DNA of 64,000 nt from Mantis religiosa (taxonomy: Eukaryota > Arthropoda > Insecta > Mantodea > Mantidae). Below the pieces are notes generated by a model. It was not told the DNA's origin and did not search any database. It saw only the letters and a program-made list of their open reading frames with translations. This document shows, one piece after another, positions 11,701 to 23,700 of this stretch (positions are counted from its first letter, which is position 1; each line of letters begins with the position of its first letter). The position numbers were made by a program, and so were the translations under genes. The stretch lies in the NCBI GenBank assembly GCA_030765055.1, contig CM060947.1, forward strand, positions 105,012,966-105,076,965, in the 5' to 3' direction.

Positions 11701-14700
11701 AGTCATATCGGAAGATGAATGGAATGGGTGAAATGATGCTCAAATGAGCCCGGGGTCCATAGAGCTTAGAGTTACCTGACATTCGTCTTTCAGGATAAGG
11801 GAAAATCACGGAAAAAACCTTATCCAGGTAACTCACCCTGACCGAGAATCGAACTCGGGACCTCTTGAGCGTGAGGCAGACATGCTACCACCACGCTACC
11901 GAGGCTGGCATACACTGTTTGTGGCGACTTACTACCGTAAGTACTTGAGTCCCAGACATCATCATTTAACTCTTATTTTAATTAATTGATGAAAATTAAT
12001 CATTTCTTCACACTAGCTGTATATAGGCTAAGGTTTTGATAAAGTCAACATGAAAAATTCAATGCCATTGCCAGGATTTGAACCACGGATCTCCTGGTTT
12101 CCGACCAGTTGCTCTAACCCATTGAGCTACCATGGCCAACGTGCCGTCCTGACCTTAAATGCTCCATTTGACTCGTATATTTCCCCGGTAGACCACTAGG
12201 GGCTCTCACAATAATATCATTCACATTGCAGAATACAATGGATTCAGTGCTGAATTGGTCAACAAGAAAATTGATAAATTCAAAAGGCAACAAAGATGCA
12301 AACAAGTCACTACTCTTTCCCCAATCAGCAATGGAACTTCATACAGAAAATTTATATATCATCCCAGAGCTGCACACCTTTTCCAAAAATTCTTCAAAGA
12401 ACACAATACTATTTTGGCCCCACAGAACAAATTTAGTGTGCAACACCTTTTGAAATTACATAATACAAAGGAGATACCCAAAGACAAAAAATCAGGTGTG
12501 TACCGGATAAAATACAAGGGCTGTGACAACTTTTACATTGGAAAAACAAAAAGGAACTTGAACATTAGGCTTAAAGGGCATTTTAGGAACATCAGGAACA
12601 AAGAAATAGATAAATCGGCAGTAGCGTACCATTTTTGGAAGGAGAATCATGATATAGAACGAGAAATTCACTTATTAAAAAGTGTCCAAGGTCCAACTGC
12701 ATTAACCACGTGGGAAAAAATCTTCATAAAGATACATGAAAGAAATTTGTTTAATTTCAACACTACCTTTGAAGAAAACCCAAATTTCAATTCATCAAGA
12801 TACCGACAGAGACGCACCTATCACCTCCGAGGAGTTCACCGAACCGACGTCCATTAGTCGACAACAGCTGATGATGTTAGGAAGATCCTAACGAAATGCG
12901 TTCTAGGTAAATACTAGCAATAAGTGGAGCATTGAGTATTAGTTCGACTCAAAATTATGTTAATTTTGTGCTTCATTGTATCATAGTCCTTACACAATGG
13001 AAGGAAGTTCACTATTTCACAAAGAATGTACAGACCAATAAGAATATCATCAAGAGTAGTATACAACACTGTTAATGATGGATGTGACTGTATTTTTGAA
13101 TTGCAGCTTCAGGATTGTTTTCGCTGGTCCCCAATGACATTTATGTCAATTAACTCACATGGAACACAGTTTTGTCTGACAATAGAATGTCACTGGAGGA
13201 GTCAGAAAGGGGTTTTTGCGCGGATGCATTGTCATGATGCAGGAACTAGCCACTGCTCCTCCTCCTGTGGCAATTTACATTGCACACTCTCCCTTAATCC
13301 TATCAAACTTGTTTGAAGTACACTTGATTCACTGTTTGAGACTGTGATACATATTCCTTATGTACAATTCCTTTAATCTTAAAAATAATCATCATTGGTT
13401 TCACTTTAGATTGTCCTTATCAACCTTTTTGGGATGTGGATATGGACTCTTTCAATGTGAATATTGTTGCTTTGTTTCTGAAACATACTCATAAATCCAT
13501 GTTTCATCAACAGTAATAACTTTCTTTATAATCTGTGGCACATTTTAAGGCTGTTCTTTGAGATCTGCTCAGGTAATCACATGCCTTTCTTTTGATCATT
13601 GAAAAGAGATGGGGCATGAACTCTTTGGCAGTTTGTCTTATGACTAAATCATCTTTTAAAAGGCTTTGAACACTTGCATAGGAGACTCATAATCAGTCAG
13701 ACAGCTCTCTTATTGTAATGTGCCTACCATTTAACACCAGAAGTTCAGGAAAAAGCAAACTCCTTATTAGAATCAAATAGCACATATTTAGAAGCACTGG
13801 GAATGGTACTAAACACAAACAAAACCGAATGGATGCAAATTCAGCTCAGTAATAGGACAAAATCTGACATCACATTAACAGTACAAAATAAGCAAATTAG
13901 CCAAGTAGCACAGACAAACTTTTTAGGATTAGTTATAGATAGTAGTTTAAAATGGCACAAACATATAGAAAAGATCAACAAGAAAATAAACAAGGGCATA
14001 TATGTATTAAAACAGACAATACAAATTATGGATGAAGTCAGTGCACTAAAGGTTTATTATGCATTTATACATGCACACCTAAGTTATGGGGTCATTTTAT
14101 GGGGGGCAGCAGGTAAGAAAAATGTTAAAACATTTAGGCAACAAAAGAGAGCAATAAGAATAATGGAAAAAATCCCTAGGAGACAATCATGTAAAAGTAG
14201 CTTTAAAAAACTTAAAATACTCACATTACCCTGTTTATATATATTTGAATGTCTCAAACATGTAATAAGAAACCACATAGAAGGAAAAAATAGAAACATT
14301 CATGAATATAATACAAGAACAAAACAGAACTACTTTAGAAATAGGTTCAGGGGAACATTAGCTGTCAAATGTATTGAAAGTACTGCAAAAAATTTATACA
14401 ATCATTTGCCTCACTCTATCAAGGTAATAAGAAAATTTACACAATAAAGACTTACCTAGTGAAAAATGCTTTCTACTCAATTGAGGAATACAAAAGGGGA
14501 AGAGAGACTTAGTTTATTAAATTTTGTTATCAATCTATTGTGTATGTCTAGAACTGCTAATAATCTGTAAATAGATTTATTTGTTTTATTATTGAACTGT
14601 AAAAATGTAATTGTAGTGTTACTTTTGACGATGCTTTGTAAAACATGTTGCAAATGGCAGAATAAAATCTGAATCTGAACCATTTCCCTCACCTAACTGA

Positions 14701-17700
14701 TATTTTTGCCATTTTTGCTGTAACAGGATCTCCCTGTATGGTCTGCATCTTTAACTAATGTCACACCTCCTTTAAATTGCAAAAACCACTGAAATATATA
14801 AAAATATAATAATTTGTAACATAAAACTTCACTTATCTTATAAGAAAAGCTGAAAGTTTTCTTATTAATTGATGAGTATCGCAATTTTGTGAAAGATTCT
14901 TCACATCTTCAGCTCAAGCCTCAGAGCTTGAGCTTGAAAGGCTTGAGTTCAAGATCCGAAGAATCATTTCAGCAAATTGCGATCCTCATCAATTAATAAG
15001 AAAACTTTCATCATTTTCTTATAAGATAAGTGAGGTTTCATGTTACAAATTATTATATTTGTATATATTTATTGCTTCACTGAAAATAACTTCATATTTT
15101 ATGTATTTAACCAATGAAATACGCTTTATCCATTACTTCCTTCACATAAGCTATTATAATAGATTTGTTTTATGTACATACTGTAACAATCTATATATTT
15201 TGTCATTTTAAAAGCCATTCAGGATTTCAGGGAAAGAAATTAATCTTTTACCATGAAGTTTCGGAATAAAATGGAAATTTGACATAAAATGGATGAAAGC
15301 AAATGCTGGCAATTATTAGCAGGCTTAAATTGCAGATTTATTATAACTAGGTTGAAGATGGTGTATTTGGTGAAACTAGTCCTGTATACTGTGAAGAATT
15401 TATAATTTCTTAAAAAGATTTGTAACAAATCATTATATTTTATTGTAATAAAATTGCTTCACTGTTATTAGCTTTAGTTTTTATTTATTATGTGCATTTC
15501 TGTTTGTTCCTGAAGGTTATCTCTGGCAACATTAGATCCATTTATGCCAGTGAAGATGGAGGAATTGGAGAAGTCCAAAGCAAAATTAGTTTCAGGAGCA
15601 GCTGATCTTGTGTCACTGTTTTATGAAGATCTAAGAGAAGAGGATATTCACAAAGGTTTCATCCATTTGTTGAAGGTATGCCATAAAAATTGAAAATCCA
15701 CTGACTTTATTCCTTCCTAAAAATTTTAATATTCTTTCAATGTACCTTTGCTTTCCATTCCTTCCATTTCAGGTAACTAATTTTTTAACCTTCTGTCAGA
15801 TGCAACAAAATTATATAAGCACAGAGTTGCAATTTCTTCTAATATGTAAGTAATAAGCTAGGGTGAGGTCAACATGCTAAAGTGTAGAAATGCGAACCTG
15901 CTTAACTCACTTCAACAGTTTAAATTGCATAGGTTAATTTTCTTCATTTTGTTTATTTTTCCAGCTATCACAGCATGAAATAATCTTGGTATTATTCATC
16001 TTGAATTATGTTTTCTATGTTTATTCAGAAATGTTTATGGGGTAACCAGTATGACCTCTCAAGGCCCGTAATTAAATCAGATAACCAGTATGAAGAATCT
16101 TATGAAACATATGATAAAAATATTCTTGTAGATGATTCTGAACATGTATGGAATGCATTAAAAGTGGTAAATGAACGCAGAAATGTTGTCGGTAAGTATT
16201 TGTATTAATGTGAAGATTATTTTAAGTCAAAACAACTTTGTTTATATCTTTTATATTGCTAAACAGCAAGTACTGTTCAAAATATTCTCCAGATTTTCCA
16301 TACATCTTTGCTAACAAGAAAGAAATTGAACAAAATTGCATATATTTTATGGTTTATCTATTATCTATGCCCCCTTTGCTGGCAAAGTTATTCCCATATC
16401 CCTTTTCAGTTTTGAAATGAAACCAAAGATGCATGGACTGAAATAGAGTAGGGTCATCTTTATGTTCTTGAGAGTTTGTGGACTGCATCATTAATTGATA
16501 TACATAAAATGCAGTAGGCAGTTTTCTATTGCATTTTTATTTTCTCTACTATTCAGATTAATAGGTATTGCATTCCACAAAAATATTTGATAATTTTGCT
16601 GGAAGTGCAAGCTTTGTTTTCAGCAGCTAAAAAAGGTAATATTTAGAAAAGGTTGGTATACATGTGTAATATGTGGGTGGATGCATGTGAATAGTATACT
16701 TAAAAACAAAGGGTTGGTTGAATAGGTAACAAACTTGGTATTTAAGTTAATTGATGGAAATTAATCATTCCTTCACACTAGCCGTGTATAGGAAGGTTTT
16801 ACATAGATTCAAACTGAAAAATTCAGTGCCATGGCCAAGATTTGAATCACGGATCTCCTGGTTTCCATCCAATCACTCTTATCCATTGAGCTACCATGGC
16901 CAATGTGCCGTCATGAATTAAATTCTCCAATTGACTCATATTTTGTCGGTAAACCACTAGGGGCTCTCATATTTGAGATACACTGTTTGTGGCAACTTAC
17001 TTGTAAGTACCTGAGTCCTAGGTTTCATTGTTAAACTCTTATTATTTAAGTTAATGGATGGAAGTTAATCGCACTTTCACACTAGCCATGTATAGGTTAA
17101 GGTTTTGGATAGATATAGTCAAACTGAAAAATTTAATAACATGGCCGGGATTTCAACAACGAATCACCTGGTTTCCTGGAATGTAATATAATAGTAAGTT
17201 GCCACAAATGCTGTATCTGGAATACGAGAGCCCCTAGTGGTTTAGCGGGAAAATATATGAGTCAACTAGAGAATTTAATGGCATGACAGGACATTGGTCA
17301 TGGTAGCTCAATGGGTAGGAGCGACTGGACGGAAACTAGGAGATCCGTGGTTCAAATCCTGGCCATAGCATTGAATTTTTCAGTTTGACTCTATGTATCC
17401 AAAACCATAACCTATACATAGTTAGTGTGAAGGAATGATTAATTTCCATCAATTTACTTAAATAATAAGAGTTTAATGATGAAGCCTGGGCCTCAAGAAC
17501 TTACAATAGTAAGTCGGTTTTATCTCGAATATTAGAGCTCCTAGTGGTTTACTGGGAGAATGTATGAGTCAATTGGAAAATTTAATGTCATGACAGAATA
17601 TTGGCCATGGTAGCTCAGTGGGTAAAAGTGACTGGATGGAAACCAGGAGATCTGTGGTTCAAATACTGGACAGGGCATTGAATTTTTCACTTTGACTCTA

Positions 17701-20700
17701 TCTTACCAAACTGATATTTAATTTGAGTATAAGCTTTCTAGTGAAGGCTTTCAAGAAAATTCTCCTAACTACAACCACCCTTTATATGTAAAATATTTCA
17801 TGAACTATCTTTCACACACATTGCAATAATTAACTTGTGTAGTATGTTGTCTAAGACATTACAGCCGACAATCAGCTGTGCATATGATTCCTTGGTTGTA
17901 ATCTGTTGATCATTACAGATGAATTGCCTGCCTCGTCAGCGTAGATGGTAGCGTGTCTGCCTCACATTCAAGAGGTCCCTAGTTCGAATATCAGTCAGGG
18001 TGAGTTACTTGGATAAGGTTTTTTCTGGGATTTTCCCTTATCCTTCAAGACGAATGTTGGGTAACTTTAAGCTCCATGGACCCTGGCCTCATTTGAGCAT
18101 CATTTCACCCAGTTCATTCACCATCCGATATGACTTAACGTTGGAGGACGTAAAATTACAAAAAGAAAAAAAAAAAAATAAAGAAAAGAAAAAATAAAGT
18201 CACTGTTTATTATGTGCTATGACAGCCAAGCACATTCAACCAGAGCAAGACTTGTGGTAAACATCCTTTTCACCGCTTTTGAAACATTGTAGCCACAGCC
18301 TCACATTACTCATATCGACTCTATGATCTTCATACCCCTTTAGCAAGTGTCTATGGATTTTTAGATGGTGATATTTGTTCAGCAGTAATGAATTCAACCA
18401 CACACCTCTGTTTTATATGCACCTAGATGTCAGTATCCATCTTAAAACGCTTTTCTGCTGCAGCTATCTGTTGCAGTACAACAAAATTAAAGGATGCTAC
18501 TGGGAAAGTTTAACAATTAGTACTTTGTCAGCTTAATCTGGCTCAGACACTCAAAGTAAACACACAAAAAATTGGGAGGCATTAGTTTTGGGTTGACCCT
18601 CATAGAACATTAATACCAGTAACTTATTGTTTGTTTTTGTAATTTTACGCCCTCCAACGTTAAGTCATATTGGACGGTGAATGAATTGGGTGAAATGATG
18701 CTCAAATGTGTCCAGGGTACATGGAGCTTAGAGTTACCCAACATTCGTCTTTCAGGATGAGGGAAAACCCCGGAAAAACCTTATCCAGGTAACTCACTTT
18801 GACTGAGATTCGAACTCGGGACCTCTTGAATGTGAGGCAGACATGCTACCATCTACGCTACCGAGGCGGGCACCAGTAACTTAGACAATATTATTGCATG
18901 AGAGAGGTCTTCCACATTTAACTTATTGGTTTGAATTTCCCACTACTTAGACTTTTCTCAAATAGGAAATTTTCATTTTTATGCCCTGGTCTTACAAAGA
19001 GAATGAAATGTCATAGCCATCACATGAAGATGGGCTCTTATGCAATATGGCAATTTCTGAAAATGTTTATCTTGATGACAAAATAAGAGGATAATCATTT
19101 ATAAGAATATTTTATATAAGAATGAGTAGTGAAAGTCTGGGAAGTGCAAAGCATCAGACTCTTCTGGTCATGCAAAGAGAATAGTATTTCAAAACTATCA
19201 CATAATGACTAGCTGTTAAAAAATGACTGTTGTTTAAGCCTACTGTATCCCCTTTTTGCTATTATGGCTATAAGGAAATATGTAAAAAAACCTGTTCTAC
19301 AAACGATCCCAAATATCATAATTAGGTTGAAGTAAACTTATGTGAGAATCATTTGTTGAAAAATGGATAGAGAAAGTCTTGCAAATGTAACAGATCATAA
19401 ATGTTAATAACAGTTAGTTAATTGATGGAAATTAATCATTTCTCCACACTAGCCGTATATAGGCTAAGATATTTAATGGATAGAGTCAACATGAAAAATT
19501 CAATGCCATGACCGGGATTTGAACCACGGATCTCCTGGTTTCCGTCCAGTCGCTCTTAACCTTTGAGCTATCATGGCCAACTCACCGTCCTGACATTAAA
19601 TTCTCCAGTTGACTCATACATTTCCCCGGTAGACCACTAGGGGCTCTCGCATCCGAGATACACCGTTTGTGGCGACTTACTATTGTAAGTACTTAAGTCC
19701 CAGGCTTCATAATTTAACTCTTAATATATTAGTTAATTGATGGAAATTAATCATTTCTCCACACTAGCCGTATATAGGCTAAGATATTTAATGGATAGAG
19801 TCAACATGAAAAATTCAATGCCATGACCGGGATTTGAACCACGGATCTCCTGGTTTCCGTCCAGTCGCTCTTAACCTTTGAGCTATCATGGCCAACTCAC
19901 CGTCCTGACATTAAATTCTCCAGTTGACTCATACATTTCCCCGGTAGACCACTAGGGGCTCTCGCATCCGAGATACACCGTTTGTGGCGACTTACTATTG
20001 TAAGTACTTAAGTCCCAGGCTTCATAATTTAACTCTTAATATATTAGTTAATTGATGGAAATTAATCATTTCTCCACACTAGCCGTATATAGGCTAAGAT
20101 ATTTAATGGATAGAGTCAACATGAAAAATTCAATGCCATGACCGGGATTTGAACCACGGATCTCCTGGTTTCCGTCCAGTCGCTCTTAACCTTTGAGCTA
20201 TCATGGCCAACTCACCGTCCTGACATTAAATTCTCCAGTTGACTCATACATTTCCCCGGTAGACCACTAGGGGCTCTCGCATCCGAGATACACCGTTTGT
20301 GGCGACTTACTATTGTAAGTACTTAAGTCCCAGGCTTCATAATTTAACTCTTAATATATTAGTTAATTGATGGAAATTAATCATTTCTCCACACTAGCCG
20401 TATATAGGCTAAGATATTTAATGGATAGAGTCAACATGAAAAATTCAATGCCATGACCGGGATTTGAACCACGGATCTCCTGGTTTCCGTCCAGTCGCTC
20501 TTAACCTTTGAGCTATCATGGCCAACTCACCGTCCTGACATTAAATTCTCCAGTTGACTCATACATTTCCCCGGTAGACCACTAGGGGCTCTCGCATCCG
20601 AGATACACCGTTTGTGGCGACTTACTATTGTAAGTACTTAAGTCCCAGGCTTCATAATTTAACTCTTAATATATTAGTTAATTGATGGAAATTAATCATT

Positions 20701-23700
20701 TCTCCACACTAGCCGTATATAGGCTAAGATATTTAATGGATAGAGTCAACATGAAAAATTCAATGCCATGACCGGGATTTGAACCACGGATCTCCTGGTT
20801 TCCGTCCAGTCGCTCTTAACCTTTGAGCTATCATGGCCAACTCACCGTCCTGACATTAAATTCTCCAGTTGACTCATACATTTCCCCGGTAGACCACTAG
20901 GGGCTCTCGCATCCGAGATACACCGTTTGTGGCGACTTACTATTGTAAGTACTTAAGTCCCAGGCTTCATAATTTAACTCTTAATATATTAGTTAATTGA
21001 TGGAAATTAATCATTTCTCCACACTAGCCGTATATAGGCTAAGATATTTAATGGATAGAGTCAACATGAAAAATTCAATGCCATGACCGGGATTTGAACC
21101 ACGGATCTCCTGGTTTCCGTCCAGTCGCTCTTAACCTTTGAGCTATCATGGCCAACTCACCGTCCTGACATTAAATTCTCCAGTTGACTCATACATTTCC
21201 CCGGTAGACCACTAGGGGCTCTCGCATCCGAGATACACCGTTTGTGGCGACTTACTATTGTAAGTACTTAAGTCCCAGGCTTCATAATTTAACTCTTAAT
21301 ATATTAGTTAATTGATGGAAATTAATCATTTCTCCACACTAGCCGTATATAGGCTAAGATATTTAATGGATAGAGTCAACATGAAAAATTCAATGCCATG
21401 ACCGGGATTTGAACCACGGATCTCCTGGTTTCCGTCCAGTCGCTCTTAACCTTTGAGCTATCATGGCCAACTCACCGTCCTGACATTAAATTCTCCAGTT
21501 GACTCATACATTTCCCCGGTAGACCACTAGGGGCTCTCGCATCCGAGATACACCGTTTGTGGCGACTTACTATTGTAAGTACTTAAGTCCCAGGCTTCAT
21601 AATTTAACTCTTAATATATTAGTTAATTGATGGAAATTAATCATTTCTCCACACTAGCCGTATATAGGCTAAGATATTTAATGGATAGAGTCAACATGAA
21701 AAATTCAATGCCATGACCGGGATTTGAACCACGGATCTCCTGGTTTCCGTCCAGTCGCTCTTAACCTTTGAGCTATCATGGCCAACTCACCGTCCTGACA
21801 TTAAATTCTCCAGTTGACTCATACATTTCCCCGGTAGACCACTAGGGGCTCTCGCATCCGAGATACACCGTTTGTGGCGACTTACTATTGTAAGTACTTA
21901 AGTCCCAGGCTTCATAATTTAACTCTTAATATATTAGTTAATTGATGGAAATTAATCATTTCTCCACACTAGCCGTATATAGGCTAAGATATTTAATGGA
22001 TAGAGTCAACATGAAAAATTCAATGCCATGACCGGGATTTGAACCACGGATCTCCTGGTTTCCGTCCAGTCGCTCTTAACCTTTGAGCTATCATGGCCAA
22101 CTCACCGTCCTGACATTAAATTCTCCAGTTGACTCATACATTTCCCCGGTAGACCACTAGGGGCTCTCGCATCCGAGATACACCGTTTGTGGCGACTTAC
22201 TATTGTAAGTACTTAAGTCCCAGGCTTCATAATTTAACTCTTAATATATTAGTTAATTGATGGAAATTAATCATTTCTCCACACTAGCCGTATATAGGCT
22301 AAGATATTTAATGGATAGAGTCAACATGAAAAATTCAATGCCATGACCGGGATTTGAACCACGGATCTCCTGGTTTCCGTCCAGTCGCTCTTAACCTTTG
22401 AGCTATCATGGCCAACTCACCGTCCTGACATTAAATTCTCCAGTTGACTCATACATTTCCCCGGTAGACCACTAGGGGCTCTCGCATCCGAGATACACCG
22501 TTTGTGGCGACTTACTATTGTAAGTACTTAAGTCCCAGGCTTCATAATTTAACTCTTAATATATTAGTTAATTGATGGAAATTAATCATTTCTCCACACT
22601 AGCCGTATATAGGCTAAGATATTTAATGGATAGAGTCAACATGAAAAATTCAATGCCATGACCGGGATTTGAACCACGGATCTCCTGGTTTCCGTCCAGT
22701 CGCTCTTAACCTTTGAGCTATCATGGCCAACTCACCGTCCTGACATTAAATTCTCCAGTTGACTCATACATTTCCCCGGTAGACCACTAGGGGCTCTCGC
22801 ATCCGAGATACACCGTTTGTGGCGACTTACTATTGTAAGTACTTAAGTCCCAGGCTTCATAATTTAACTCTTAATATATTAGTTAATTGATGGAAATTAA
22901 TCATTTCTCCACACTAGCCGTATATAGGCTAAGATATTTAATGGATAGAGTCAACATGAAAAATTCAATGCCATGACCGGGATTTGAACCACGGATCTCC
23001 TGGTTTCCGTCCAGTCGCTCTTAACCTTTGAGCTATCATGGCCAACTCACCGTCCTGACATTAAATTCTCCAGTTGACTCATACATTTCCCCGGTAGACC
23101 ACTAGGGGCTCTCGCATCCGAGATACACCGTTTGTGGCGACTTACTATTGTAAGTACTTAAGTCCCAGGCTTCATAATTTAACTCTTAATATATTAGTTA
23201 ATTGATGGAAATTAATCAGTTGCATTAATGCATCCCCCTTGAGAAATATCATCACATGCCACTCCTAATACATTATTTTAGTGATTTATACCCTCAAACT
23301 AATTTCTAGGTATGTTTATTTCATACATTACATTCACTGTCTGACATATTTGCTCTAGTTAAAAGAAACGTAAAAAGAAGAATTGGTAATTTTCTGATAT
23401 TTGTTATGTGAGGATTAGTATTAATTTCTTAGTAATAAAATATTGACTGATTGATTGCAGACATTGTGAATGATAATGCAGGCTATGAATTGTTCTGTGA
23501 CCTCTGCCTGGCTGATTTTATTCTTACTTTTGAACTGGCAGATAAAGTATCTTTCCATTTTAAAGCCTGTCCTTGGTTCATCTCTGATGCTATATTTGCT
23601 GATTTTGTACACCTAATGAATACTTTTAAAGAGAGCCGTGAAGCACTGTTACATGATTTGCATGAACGGTAAGGCATTTTTTGTTTAGGAAATATATTTA

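Noticed and set aside
19417..23217. Possible CRISPR array
   Set aside because: Head-to-tail repeats of 315 bp without spacers, in a eukaryotic intron; this is satellite-type DNA.
19417..23217. Genuine tRNA genes in the 315-bp units
   Set aside because: The acceptor, D and anticodon stems pair, but the T-stem is mismatched, position 33 is C rather than U, and the family occurs as diverged dispersed repeats; tRNA-derived is the safer call.
19417..23217. Hammerhead ribozyme in the family B unit
   Set aside because: No CTGATGA...GAAA arrangement was found on either strand of the unit.
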